Of a stretch of DNA of 64,000 bases, positions 1 through 13,138 are shown piece by piece; the stretch's first letter is position 1; every line of letters begins with the position of its first letter. Source of the stretch: Apostichopus japonicus (Eukaryota > Echinodermata > Holothuroidea > Aspidochirotida > Stichopodidae); NCBI RefSeq assembly GCF_037975245.1, contig NC_092571.1, positions 7,544,501 to 7,608,500 of the forward strand, given 5' to 3'. The notes under the pieces are model-generated. The model was not told the DNA's origin, searched no databases, and was given only the letters and a program-made list of their open reading frames with translations. Position numbers and translations under genes: made by a program.

Positions 1-116
1 TTTTTTTCTTCTCTCCATGCCTTGTCTACTTATAATCCCCTTTCATCAATCTCATTGTGTTCACCGTGCTCATTAACTTGTCTGGCATCTGTGCGTGTTT
101 TTGTCCCTTCTGTTAC

Positions 117-237
117 TGTTACTTGTCATTTAGCCTTTGAAGAAGATCCTGCTAGGATCGAAATGTCAGGCCAACTTACTTTTACACATTATCTTACACA
201 GGCTCTCTAGTGGATAAGCAGTTTGCCAACAGTTTTA
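117..237 (+). repeat. Dispersed repeat with hammerhead-like core, copy 1
   Basis: This stretch recurs, inverted, at 55943-56070, so it belongs to a dispersed family. Its core at 132-172 has the order GCCT, TTGAAGA, a GATCC/GGATC hairpin with a TGCTA loop, GAAA, TGTC and AGGCC. That is the order of a minimal type I hammerhead ribozyme (stem I, CUGANGA, stem II, GAAA, very short stem III, cleavage triplet). Such minimal hammerheads are known in Penelope-like elements and retrozymes. Here the first core base is T instead of C, and one extra A precedes stem II, so activity is doubtful. The family assignment is inference. Confidence 0.5.
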
Positions 238-2006
238 TTCTATTTTGATGAAACTTTTTTGTAAGAACAATAGGCCAACAGGGACGTCAGAGCAAATATG
301 TAAGCAGTGAAACTCCAATACAAACATAACATGTTATATCGTACGCGGAAATTTTAATTCGATATAAATACTAAGTACAGGACTTTATGTGACATCTAAT
401 GAAAAGTGTTGATTCCAAACGCATAATATTCTAATTGTTAACGTCAAATGAACTATCACGCAATTTGCCTGCAGTGGGTCTCATGGACTATTCACTCTAT
501 TCCAAATGCATTATAGAAGAGACATTTCAAGGAAACTTTTATCTAAAGTTCAACATACTTCCCTCTATTTGGCAGTTTACTCAATACTTTAGTTTTCTAA
601 AGTTGTTTAATCAATATATGAAATTAAATATAACAAAAGGTCAATCCACAGAGTTACTGATCACATACCCCTGTAACGATCAGTGAAACAATTTCAAGTT
701 GTGGAGAAAAAACAGACTGGAAACAAAATGAAAACTGACTACCATGGCCCTCGAATTTTGGCATTGGATGATATGGAGGACTTCTTACATGTAGCCTACT
801 ACAATCGAACAGGCCCGTAATCCTTGCTATGTTGGACCCCCCCCCCCCCTCCCCAAGCACTTATTTCCTCCTTTCATGTCCTAAAGTGTTCACCCGATTC
901 AAATGAAGGCAAAGATATAATACGCGATGAACCACCAGTCCGATTGAGCTTGCAACCCGTAAATCAAGTCGTTGTTTGAGACCCCTTTATTGCTAAACTA
1001 GCAACGACCCAAGACTGAGTAAGAGCAAGCAACGCGCTCATTTACTGAAGCATTGACAATTAATGTGACGAGTTCAACGCAACGGAGGAAAACAGAAGAA
1101 GACCCTGGTGATTATTTGTATACTCTAACTCACTTGTAAAAAAAGAGAAAATTATTTAGCTATTCAAATCTAGAGGCTTAGACTATGCATGTCACATATA
1201 AGATGAATGTAAGGTGACCTAACATATATTCCTCGGTCCTACGTTGATCATATAAGCCTAAGCCTAACAGCATACGTAACTTAGCAGCTCTCAGTCAGTA
1301 AACAACGTGATTTGCTTCATTAACCTCACTTTAATCTTATTAAATGAAAAACATATCTATAGAGACTCTAAGGAATTTATTATTCAAATAAAAGTGACGT
1401 CATGAGAGCTAAGAACTAGATTATCTTGTACTTTTCAAAACCGCTGCTTTACAGTGTTATTGAGACGAGTCTTGAGTGCGGGGACTTGGTATTACTGGTT
1501 GTGAGTTAGGTTTGATTCCTTTCTTTCGATGGCTTTGAAACAACTTTGTTCACCATAGCTCAACTGTAGTGATGATGAATGCGGTACCTTCATCGGTCTT
1601 ACGGTTTGGCCAAAAAATATGCACAAATTTGGCCAAGTTTGAGATTTGACAATGTGACCTTTGGCATAAACATTAATTAATGCTCTGCAATCGTACGGAG
1701 TCTGATGCTTTTGAGATATCGAGTTACGTATTAAGGTTTCTGCATGCCCGTTAAAGCCAAAAATGATCTAGTTTGTTATTATTCCCGTTACAATGGAAAC
1801 TTCATTGCATCTTGCCATCTTAACCATTTTCATACTGAACAAAACACTTGAGCTCATGTGCACCTTTTACTTCGACTGTTAATCGATTAAACAGCGCCTC
1901 TTACTTCACAGCCTGCTTGCTTTCAGTTTTGTATTTAGTTTGGTTGTAGCATACAGTACAACATAACTACTCTGGATAAACGTGAGTGACACAATAATCA
2001 ATCGAT
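238..2006. other. Noncoding upstream region
   Basis: I see no supportable gene here. The short open frames have no recognisable domain and no splice context. There is a C-run at 839-849. The last part probably holds the promoter and 5' untranslated region of the immunoglobulin-domain gene that starts at 2007, but I could not identify a convincing core promoter. Confidence 0.5.
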
Positions 2007-5000
2007 ATGGGCTTTTTGTGTACTTTTTATTGTATTTTTATTTCTATATTCGCCCTGTCATTTTCCGAAGATATCAATTGTGACCATCACTGTCAAAAAG
2101 GGTCAACGATAAACTCAACAGACTGTTACTCGATTGTAGGTTGTGACTTACCGTTTCCAAAAGTCTCATTTTCATATGTAGACCTACCCATAGCAGTAAC
2201 GCTTAGATTAGATTGGAACTTTACCGAGCTGGCTACCACGGATGCTAGTTCCGGAACTCCCTTTATCTACTCTGCGATATTCAACCGGTATGAATATCAT
2301 ATGTATGATCGTTACTTCTTCCAAATTGAGTTAAGCTACTGGAACTCTTCGGGGGACTTTTACAACTTTTGGATTTGGTTGCGCGACATCCAACCAAGAG
2401 ATTTTGGAAATCATCATGTCAAACTGACGTGTGTAGATTGTCATGATGGGCATGTCGGTTTGGTTCTCGTACAGCACATATACCGTTTACTTGGTAAGTA
2501 ATGCTCCATATTCACTTTGAAGGAAACTCCGACTCAATTGAAAGTCTTTTTATTCAGCAATACTTTGTCTCAGACTGTGAGATAATGGTAAGCAAATATA
2601 TTTACAAGAAGCATTCTAACGCAAAACAACGTAGAAAATCTTGAATAATTGCTACCGTAGACATTACATAAATTACATAATTTAATAAGCAACAGCAAAA
2701 TTTCCAGAATACACATGTATACCCCATACAAAATAAAGATGGCTATTATACATGGACCTTCTCAGTCACCACCACAGTAAAATGTCCATTGTAATTATAA
2801 TACAGGAAAGTACTGTCATTTTCAAAGAAGTGTAACTAAAACTGTTTGATGCTAGTAACATATTATTATTTTTTGAAACAAATTGCATAACTTGTATTTA
2901 AATCAAATAGAATTATCCTTGTTATATGAAGATTCTGATATGTATTAACAACCCGCTAGCGAATGGAACGATTTAAATATTCAAATAATAAATGTGATAT
3001 TTGTCAAGAAATCTTTCAAACTAGATATTTTACATTTTTCTGTGTTATTGTTCAAAATGTCATTGTTAATGTCATTTCCCGACGGTATAGATTATAATTT
3101 TAATTGCCAAGACGGACCAGCTATACTGACATATGAAATATATACAGTAAAACTCACCTTATCCGAGCCCCGATATTCCGAACCGGACATCCGTTCATTA
3201 TTAACATTTCTGAAGGCCTAGTGTTATTTATTCCGAGTACTGTACAGTTGGCCTACTCATAATATGTGAAACGTAAATTGGTTAACGGACCAGCTTTCAA
3301 ATTCTTTTGACAAAGCATGTATATTTTAATTCATTCTTCCATTGTCTTATATATCGAAAAGATAATCACCTACTACATAAACGTCTGATTGTAATTTGTA
3401 TCAAGGAGTTGTTATTTTCCGATCACACATTCACAAACATAAACGTTCATCAGGCTAAAGCTTGTGTGCCTAGCATGCAGGCTATGGCCTTTTATTACGT
3501 GATACCAGATATGAACAATTGACGCATATCTACTCCCCAAGAAGATGTATACACCTTAAAGGGCTCGCACTTGTGTGTTCTCGATCTTTCGACGTACAAT
3601 AATGCAGCTTACCTCAAGTAAATTATTCAAACGTGAAATGGCTTTACTTAGGCCCAAGCTGAAACTACTTTCTCCCATACTTTGCTTGATAAGAAACTAT
3701 AGAGTTGTCAGTGAAATCTCAGCTTGTCATGGGAATCAGTATTAGGCTAGGATAACCACTGACACTCTTATTTCCTGTACTTTAGTAAGAGGCATATACA
3801 GCGGTAATATAAAAACTACTGAACATGTGGTCACAGTGATGAAAATCCTCCTCCTCGAATCTCAGAAAGAAACTGCTTCTTTTTTTTTGGGGGGGGGGGG
3901 ATTTTTTATTTCCGAATACGTCAAATAATCAATTCATAAACATGAAAATACTATATACAACCATTAAGAAGGCCTAATAAGACAATACATGGGTCTGTTA
4001 TAGTCGAAAATTAGTTATTTGATTACAATTCTATTATCCAAACTTTGAGTATCCGAACTACTTTCGATCATGACCAGTTCGGATAATAGGTGTCTTACTG
4101 TAGTTCCGTTTTAATATAAATGTCGTTCGTCATACTAAACGTCTGTTAACGATATTTCAACCACCTTCATCCCTCCTTTGCTTAATGAGAAATTATATAT
4201 ATTTCTTTACTTCAGAATACTAACTATGTTTTTGGACTGACATGTTCAATTCAAGATGAGCATCCCCACATAAACTTGAACGTTTTACATCCAAATGAGT
4301 ATACCTTTTTTTTTGGTGGACAAATACTGAAACTTTTAGTTAAATTGTAGGAGTCATTTTAGTTGTTCGATTATGAGGCTAAGTTGTCTACTTTACATTG
4401 ATGACTCTCTGCATAATATGAACTTTCATCCGAACTATCATCTCTTCACAGTTTACCAGCCTCCTTCACCTCTTGTGTGCCATGGCTCCCCACCATCCCC
4501 ATCTGCATCCTACCACTTCACCATCAATTGTTCAATAACAGACGGGATTCCACCAATGAATCTGGATGTCATCGAACAGAAGGGCTGTAATTATCATAAA
4601 CATTACACAGACAATAACGGAACTAAAGTGCTATCTGTCTACGTTACATCTTGTGAACAGAACTCAACTGTTGGATGCATCGCTTCTAGTAAACCGCTGG
4701 ACCCAGTTTCTACATTGAAATATTCTGACAGATGTGAGTTTAATATCTCGAGAACATATCAAGGTAAGTTAATATTTAATAGGAGTAGTTTTAATGAAGT
4801 TTGTAGTCAGAGTGATTTTGACCTAGCAGAGGGTTGAACGTTTCTGTGACAGGAGCTAATACTTCATGCTTCAGTGCGGTTTGATTTGAGATCGATCAGT
4901 ATGTAAAATCTAGATGTTTTACTCCCAAAATATTGAAAGTAAGTACCAAATGAATGAAGAACTAAATATCGGGGTCTACTTTTGTGCTGTCATGCAAAGA

Positions 5001-8000
5001 TAAAGTCTGCTTCTGTGCAGGAAGTTTCAAATACGAAATTAATAAAACCGAAAACATGATACTGTCATCTAGAGCACGCTTACTACAGCACATCTAAAAG
5101 TTTCTTTAGAATCATTTTGTTCGGTACCTACGTCATACCTGGTTAAAATGCAACTAGGCAACAGGCACTAATTCAGGCTTGTAATTCCTCCTTATCATTG
5201 CACGAAGTCGTAATTACATCATAACTTTAACTTCGCAACTAACCAACTGCGAATAATTGACTTGACGATCATAGCAAAACTAGCAAAACTGGGATAAATC
5301 AGAAGATAAAGATACAACTTTATGAGGAAATAGTCGTATCATTAACTTAAGAACTCAAGAGAATCTTACTTTGAAGAACTGTAAACAACCAACAAGTCAC
5401 ACGTGATTTTTAAACCAATTTTCTGAAGTAACTTGAGTAAATTGAGCGGCATCACTGATCTTGCATGTACTCGGAACAGAAAAAAAATCACTCAGCTTAC
5501 ATCTGCGTAAGACGGGAATCGCCATACCTTTACTATTATACCAATAAGTCAATTCTTTAGAATTTATCCAATATATTAAAGTATACCACTGGAGATCAAA
5601 TACAAATTGTCATGTATACCGAACATTCTTATGATTGTCGGGTAAAAATCATTTGTTAAAAGAAACGGTGTCTGCCAAAATACTCAAAACATATTTAAAC
5701 ATATTGTACCTCACCGGCGCTCAATGGCGGTGTCAAAGTGGGCATGAAGGGCATTTCTCTCCTAAAGTTGCGGTAAAACAAGCTACAATGTACACCCTTC
5801 GGTCCAAATTCCCTTGTTTTGGGTAATATTATGCTACCAAAATGCTAAACCTTGCGGGGCTTTCTCCTCTGGAACCCACAAGGGCATTTCAATACATTCC
5901 AATGTTATTTGAATCTAGAAATTGTTTTTGAATCTAGAAAGTGTTTCTGTGCTTAAGAGAAAACAGCAAGAAGAAAACTGTTTGTAAACACTGCAGTTCC
6001 CCGGTATGGAAAAACTTCCACAGAAACTAAATTCAGATTCTCCTTCTGACATGTAATTGTGTGCTTTAAAGTATCTACAAAAGAACCTGAAATATCTATT
6101 AATGTAAAAATTTGCCCCTAGACTGCACCTTTTGTGCTTTTTGTGCTTTGAAATAAATTGCATGGAAATTGAAAGTCTCTCCCGCTCTTTAATGTATTTT
6201 GTGCCTTAATCACGCTACGAGAGTACAAGGATAAAGCAGACAATCTGTACTGTATAGGACTAATTTATAATAATATACTAGTAAAAGCTTTTTATCCCGA
6301 CAGTTCTTATAGCTCAATATAAATTTATAATAAGTTAATAGTGTCACAGTAATTTCTCACGCTTTTCAAGAATTAGACGCGGATTATCAACAAAGTAATT
6401 TATTATTAGACAAAGAGAACAAAAGTTCGCTACTAATCGCAGTTAACAATATCCTGTGGTGAGATTCGAATGAAATTGAACACCCACGGATCATGCTCTT
6501 TGTTCTAAGAACTTCTAATATTTCTATTCACTTAATTCCCAATAGCTTATGACAAAAAATGAAACCGTTTGTCTATACATGTGAAACATTTCTGTTTGAA
6601 GACGTGTAAGTCATTAAACATGTGAAGTATCATTTCAAAACTTGCGTGACAAGATAAGCTCGGAAATGCAAGCTTTTGTATTCATGTGAGAAACCCCTGT
6701 TTATATACAACAGTTTATTAAGTGTGAGTACTAGTACTTGGGAATTCAAACCAGTCCCCTTGCTGTTTTTCTCTTTGCATCAGTGTATTTTATTAGTTAT
6801 CGGTATGGCAACCCATCCGTAAGTAGCTAAGTTTGGAACTGACTGTGACCAGAACGGTATGTTACTGTGTGTCTCCATTAAGAATGTCGACCAGCCCTCT
6901 TTTGAAAAACAATATTTGACATGGATAAAGGTCCACAGTGGTGCAACACAAGCGTTCTGCATATAAATAAATTGCTTTTGTGGCTATTGAGTACCATCAA
7001 CCTTTAAGCCCTAGTCCACTGTCCGATTGTCCCAGCGCTCAGTTCTATCTTGCTGAGTATACGTCACCTACTAAGGTTTTCACATAAAGAGGAAACGGAA
7101 AGCAAGGTAAAAATCCATAATGAACTCATACGTCAAACCTAATGCAGCGTATCCATTACTCTAATAAACGGAATATATATATTTTTTTTATGACAAACAA
7201 ACTCACATATGTTATTAACATTCAAACCCTCGGTTGCCATGCACCTCAAAATGCAATCCGTTTATCTCATTTTCTTCATCAGACAACGTCGGTTGTAGCT
7301 TTCATTGCATAGACGGACCAAATACAAAGAAGTCAACAGATTGCTATGTTATTGCAGGATGTGACTTTACCTTTCCTGATGTCCCGATCCTCGGAAATTA
7401 CAAAAGTTCTCTCAGTCTGAGTATGAACTACAGCGATGATACAAGGATCGACTCACCTTCTCGAGGAATCTATAAATACAATGGAAAATTTTGGTTTCGG
7501 GACGTCAATACGGTGGATCGTTACAGCTTCCAAGTCAAACTAGAATATCTTTGGGAAGATGAAACTCCGAATGACAATTTAGGAAGGGCTGCTGCTGCGC
7601 TTTCGTTTACGATCGATGACATGAGAGCAGAGGATGCTGGGTCATATCACGTGACTTTGACTGGAGAGACGACTGAAGACGCCCTTGTACAATACAACTA
7701 CCATCTGTTTACTATTTACCAACCCTCTACACCTCTCCTCTGTGAAATGCAAGACTTGTCAACAGACTCCAGTATTAGCAAGCTTTCTATTACTTGCTCA
7801 GTCCCAGATGCCTACCCTTCGGTAGTTTTAGATATGATAGAACCAAAGGGCTGCTCGTACTACAAATCTTATTCACAGAATGACGACATCAAGAAGCTTA
7901 CACTATTTATTTCTACATGTGACCTGAATTCTACCGTTGGTTGCACTGCTACTCAAGGAGAGTTAGAGTTCATGTCTACGATACCATACTCAAACAGTTG

Positions 8001-9874
8001 TTCCTTTAATATACCAAGAGATGATCCTGGTAAGTCAATTAATGTCATGTCTCGCATGTTGATGCATCCGTGATCCTTGAAATATTATAAATATGTTTAA
8101 GCGGCTGTTCATGTATCGTTTTGCTATCGGTGATAGTGATTAGAGTGTCATTTGGGGGTCAATGTTACTACTAACTGTGTTCTGGGCAAAGTAAGACGTC
8201 TCTAATCAACTATCATATTACTTGAATAAGTTTAAGATACTATGAAATCCTTGTTATTTTATACCATGCATACAGAGTTCAGTGCATGAGTGGTTACTTA
8301 GAACCATTGCACAACATTCATTCTTCAAACTCGCCTTGCGGTCGTATGTTATAACGTTTGCCTATGCGATTAAGTGTACATAACATGTATGCTTTGCACT
8401 AATGTACGTGCGTGCGAGATGTTCGTTGTGTGTTTATGGTAGTGCAGCACGATATTCCCCACTTCAGAGTACCGTAGGTCTAGTCAGCATAACCATAAAG
8501 AAATGTAATTTTTTGCGCAGAATGTTGCTTTCTAGTTTACAACAGATGGTTGATTAGTTAAACAATTCTAACACATATTAAGGCATTTCAACACTAATTT
8601 AAACAAACACACAACGAAAGACTAATAACTTGGTCACATGATTTTTGTAGCATATCAGTTTGTTATTAGCTGGCGATCTGTCACTCGGTTTTCGAAGCCA
8701 AACGTTTGCCTCACACCGATCGCGTTCGTTTTGACCAAGTGAGAGTGTTATGAGTACAGAAAAGAACATAACATTTCGTGGGCTTAGGATATTCAGATGC
8801 ATTTCAAATTACATTATTTTTTGTTTTCAAACACTCCGTCGGAGCAGTAAACTTACTGAAAGTTTACGTATTTAGCGTTGCTGAATAGATAAGATAATCT
8901 GGGCGCCCCAAAGTATAACAATCGCTATAATTACTGGAAAGAGTGGATTACCACGGAAATCACACATTGAACGACTTAGTTAAGGAAAACGGATAGCAAT
9001 GCAACGTGTCCGGTCTGGTGGGGGGGGGGGGGTACCACAGAGTAACAGGTAATATGAGGGGGTGGGGTTCACAGTTTAAATATGTGACTGTGTGCGATGG
9101 TTGAAGGGGAAATATTGCGCTTTGTCAGAAAAATCATGACGTTTGGGGAAATTTATGAAACTCCAGACGTTTCATGTCGAGTTTCGACGTTTTATCCCGA
9201 GAGTTTAAAGTTGCGCCATTAAATTTAACTTATCAGTTCGACAAATCGTTAAAAGTGTTTTATATTTATCCCATGAATGTGACGTTTCTTTAGCAGTGTC
9301 TGAAGTTTTATCTCAAAGTTTAAATATTTCAACGGATTATGAGAGTAACAATGCATCAATGCATCAATTGGTAATTCAACGGTTCATATTGAGCCATCGG
9401 CGTCCATGATGATTAAGCCAGGAGTAATAAATTGGAACATTTGGTTTTGAGCAATACGATTTGTCAGAATAATACCCCTATAATTATCAAAATAATTATG
9501 TGAGCCCTTTCTTATGTAAATAGGTCAGCGGGGTGTACATACCATTAAAGTATGATACATATCTATTAACGGCAAGAAAAAAAAATGTGGCGAAACCTTG
9601 AATTAAAGTTAAATTTCCAAATGTATCACATTTAGAAAGTTAATAAAAATATTATAAACCAACATTTTTAACGTTATTATGTTGGAATCAAAAGAACATG
9701 CACCCATGCATGTCTGGTGAATTTAATCGATTCACGTTAGTTGGTTGCTGATATTAACATATTTGTAAATCTTCCAGTCATTTCTGCAGACACGAACAAC
9801 ATATTGATGTTGGTGATGGTCATTATTGCTGGAATAATCGTCCTGCCTGTGATAATCATCGTATGTGTCTACAG
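2007..9874 (+). CDS. Immunoglobulin-superfamily type I membrane receptor (multi-exon)
   Basis: Four exons join in phase: 2007-2493, 4452-4763, 7283-8029 and 9778-9874; the internal junctions are all phase 1, as is usual for Ig-domain exons. Exon 1 starts with a hydrophobic signal peptide (MGFLCTFYCIFISIFALSFS), then a V-like Ig domain with paired cysteines and a DFGNHHVKLTC motif close to the Ig consensus DxGxYxC. Exon 2 is a C2-like domain (VYQPPSPLVC onward). Exon 3 holds a second V-like plus C2-like pair (DCYVIAGCDF; EDAGSYHVTL; TIYQPSTPLLC). Exon 4 gives one membrane helix (ILMLVMVIIAGIIVLPVIII) ending CVY. About 548 residues in all. The cytoplasmic tail was not found: the next plausible acceptor (exon from 11096) gives an immediate stop after one serine. 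A cell-surface adhesion or immune-type receptor is likely, but the ligand is unknown. Another gene model with extra exons is possible. Confidence 0.75.
3091..3144 (+). pseudogene. Relic of a V-like Ig exon
   Basis: An acceptor-like TATAG is followed by a short frame reading DYNFNCQDGP. This matches the start of the intact exon at 7283 (DNVGCSFHCIDGP) in sequence and in splice phase. The match stops at a transposon inserted at 3145. It looks like the 5' end of a former V-C2 exon whose V part has been lost, while its C2 part survives as the exon at 4452-4763. Confidence 0.5.
3145..4100. mobile_element. Tigger/pogo-like non-autonomous DNA transposon
   Basis: The left end reads CAGTAAAACTCACCTTATCC and the right end, reverse-complemented, reads CAGTAAGACACCTATTATCC. 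Both continue into CCGA-type sequence. TA dinucleotides flank both ends (3143-3144 and 4101-4102). TIRs starting CAGT and containing TTATCCGA, with TA target duplication, are typical of the Tigger/pogo branch of Tc1-mariner elements. At 956 bp with no long transposase frame it must be non-autonomous. It lies in an intron of the Ig-domain gene, at the edge of a decayed exon. Confidence 0.8.
4764..7282. other. Intron of the Ig-domain gene
   Basis: AT-rich sequence between two phase-1 Ig exons. Short open frames here, such as those near 5635 and 6160, have no domain similarity that I recognise. Confidence 0.6.
8030..9777. other. Intron before the transmembrane exon
   Basis: AT-rich with a G-run at about 9019-9032. 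It starts with a good donor (GTAAGT) and ends with TCTTCCAG. I see no coding or repeat structure that I can name. Confidence 0.6.
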
Positions 9875-10639
9875 GTAAGCAAAGTATTACGTTATACATC
9901 GGCAGAAGCATTGTTCAATTTAAACTACCCCATAATTCCATTCAAAGTAGTCAAAGTCTATGTATAATGAGTGTTATGTATATTGTGAATGCATTTCTTT
10001 CCAGTATATTATGACTATAATATATAGGCAGATCGTTAGTTACGAATGAGTAGCAAACACATCCCATTTGAAGTAAGTTGATGCTACTGCGAGTTTCGCA
10101 CTTTTCCTTTCCATTTAAATATTATATAGTACTTAGATTAGAATTGAGTGCCAACGAGACGTCCTGCACCGGAGATATTTAATTGTCCGTACTTTTTGGG
10201 TGCAATTGGGTGTTCTCTCTGATATAGAGCATCGATTCAATAGTTAATATTCCAAGAAGAGTACACAAACGGAGATTATTCTTTGTTTTTGGCAGAATTT
10301 GTTTTGTTTTTTTCAATTCTACTCCGACATGACAAATAATTCTGAATTGACTTCGTTAGCACACGGCTTAAATTTGATTGAATATGTGTGGAGCTGAACT
10401 CTTGTAAATATGCTTATTTTAAATGTTATGTTTTTTCTTCGTAATCTTCCTGCTAGCGACATTTTCCTAAGAGGACTGATTGTTTTATATTTATTGTGAA
10501 GATGGATCAGCTACCAGGTCAATCTGTTTTTGAGGTTGTATGATATGATATTGGCTTCTCTGATATGTTTTCTTCATATAAGTATCGTGTAGATGTACTT
10601 ATGTTTTTGTGGAATTTCAACGTTTAAGTTTGTTGTTGT

Positions 10640-10885
10640 ATAAACTAACGTTGTTACTGCTCTTTAACCATGTTGCTGTTCAAACTCACGTTGATGTCTA
10701 AACACCCGTTGATGCCTAAACTCACGTTGATGTTTTAGCTCACGTTGATGTCTAAACTTACGTTGATGTCTAAACACACGTTGATGTTTAAACTCAAGTT
10801 GACGTTAAACTCACGTTGATGTGTAAATTTTCGTTGCTATCGAAAGTTCCGTTGTTGTCTAAACTTAAGTTGTTTTCATCGGTGC
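10640..10885. repeat. Minisatellite, about 18 bp unit
   Basis: Around a dozen imperfect copies of a unit close to AAACTCACGTTGATGTCT lie head to tail. The repeat is downstream of the Ig receptor transmembrane exon. I see no coding role. Confidence 0.8.
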
Positions 10886-11726
10886 TGTTCAAATATTGAC
10901 CTCACGAAATTCAACAAACATCACAAGCGCACGAGAATGCGTTATACCTACTACTATTACAGGATAATAGCATAGTGGTATTAGTAGACTACACTACAAG
11001 TACACGGATATTTCTCCATTCTGAAATGTTAGTATGTTTCTATTATAATCTTAATCTAAAGTTAAAAGAATTGTAATAATTCAACCTTCTTTTAGCTAGC
11101 TCCATATGAACAGCAGAGCACCAATGGATGACAGACATGTGACACCATTTCTTTTCTTGACATGATGCTTTGTAAACAAGCCAAGGTACTCAATGTGAAG
11201 AACTTTCAAGATTTAATATATTGAACAGCACAGGAGTTGCTCTTCATGATTGGAGCATTTGAATTCCATGGAGTAAGTTATCTGAATTGCACTGTATAGA
11301 TGGTTTTGGAAGCAAGTACGTGATCGGTGGAAACTATAAAGACTCAACATCTCATTTTGTGTATTATTTATACAGTATACATTTCATATTGTAAACCTAC
11401 TGCAGTAGTAAATGCAAAATATTGGAAGTGTCACCAATAGACCTTTTACAGAGTATGTATATGAAAGTATATGAAATATACAAAAAATAATCCATTTTAT
11501 ACATACACATGATTTACATAGTTTAATCAGTTTTCACTGACTTGGTACTGTCTGTCAGTCCAGTGAAAATAGCAGTTAGGTCATATATGTCATTTGTCCT
11601 TTAGTCATTGTATAATGGATGTTACTGTAATTGCAAGTCAAGATTCTAACAGGGTGCACATTTTGAAAGCCAAATGTATGGCATTGTGTGTGTCAAACAT
11701 TTGGTTTTCTACTCTTGGATAAACAG

Positions 11727-11847
11727 GTTAAGGAACTTACTGCTGCATTGGAGACAGAGAAAAGGAGAAAGTCATCATATGAGGCTACTTTTATCAAACT
11801 GAAGACACTCCTGGATAAAAAATAAAAAGGAAATCGTGTCCTTAAAG
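11727..11847 (+). pseudogene. Coiled-coil exon-like segment with a stop and frame change
   Basis: After an acceptor (AAACAG) the frame reads VKELTAALETEKRRKSSYEA and continues to TLLDKK, a strongly charged heptad-like helix, and then meets TAA. A one-base frame change over an A-rich tract restores KEIVSLK up to a donor at 11848. It may be a decayed exon of the coiled-coil gene downstream, or an assembly error in the A-run. It cannot be used as it stands in a full-length protein. Confidence 0.4.
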
Positions 11848-13074
11848 GTAATTGATACTTAATAACTTTATCATCATACAATACTCAGAGATGCTGTATT
11901 GAACAGTATGTGGTTCTGTGTTTCTCTCTTATTTCCTATGTAACATATAATAGGTTCCATCATTCCTTTGCTATCCTTACTTTGGCAGATCGTCCCTGGC
12001 AAAAGTAGTATATCTCTATGTAATCAATGGCTCATTTGTACAATTATGTAGATCAGAGTGTATACACTTTGAAGTTTATTTAATGTTATGTGAAAATCTC
12101 AGACATGTGTGCGTGCGTTGATGTTGGTTTACATAGCATATCATCTGCCTTGTTGCATGTCCATCCTTTACAAGGTAACGCGGGAATGCAATACAAGCTT
12201 ACATCAGGAGACTTCACCGGGGATGGAAATGTGTATGTAAATGTAGAAGATAGCATTAGTATTCACCACCTTCTTCAGTATTAGTGATGTATTAAGAAGG
12301 GTATGCTTTTAGGGCAATGTTTCAATGCCTATATATTGCACATGCATGAATGTCCAATAAAGTGAGGGTACTGCACATACAGTATTGCAGAAATGGAACA
12401 AAGCAATGCTGTGCATTCCCTAGTTTGCCACCCCTGGCTTTAGGGAACTTAAACATATACTGTGTGCCATAAAATGAAAGAGTGAAAGTAGTAGAAAAGT
12501 GATCATGTGCCTCATTTTCAACAAGGATTTAGCACTTATGGTTAGAAAGCAAGGTCAATGTTATGCTGCATACATACTTCCATTATATAACTTCAACTTA
12601 CATAACTTTTAAGCAAGCAGTTTCAATATTCGACCCATATGGCTGACATGTTAAGGTCACATTGTCCACATCAAACGAAATGCACATTTTAATTCAAATT
12701 ATCTCTCAGGGTGACTGGCAGATGTCTCTTATGCTGGCAACACAGTGTATCCTCTATGGGCTGGTGTTAACCTGAAAGTTTTCTTCATTTACTGGTAAGA
12801 AATGGCCCAGCAGAAATGACAATTGAAATGTTCTTTTTAAAGGCAAACTTTCTCCATACAGTAACAGTTACTACAATTATCTTTTTGATATCTTTGTTGA
12901 TATCTATGGCCACAACTAGGCATGGAAAGCCATTTTCATAACCAGCTCAGAAAGTGTAAGAGTTAGACTTCTCCACCTTAACTCATCTACAAATGTCCTG
13001 TTTGTGTGATTTTACAATTTCTCTTTTAAGTGTGTCATGTACCTAATGTCCATCTTGCTTTCTCTTTCACATAG

Positions 13075-13138
13075 CAAGAAAACAAAGACCTGGAAAATGA
13101 AAATCAATCCCTGGAACAAAGGCTAACGGATGTTATGA
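13075..13138 (+). other. Possible coiled-coil exon fragment
   Basis: A CATAG acceptor is followed by QENKDLENENQSLEQRLTDV, typical of a coiled coil. The 3' boundary is not clear; a GTGATG at 13139 is a possible donor. Another such piece at about 13716-13769 reads TLEVEQKRNEELTRVL and then stops. Both probably belong to the coiled-coil/MYND gene or an older copy of it. Confidence 0.35.
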
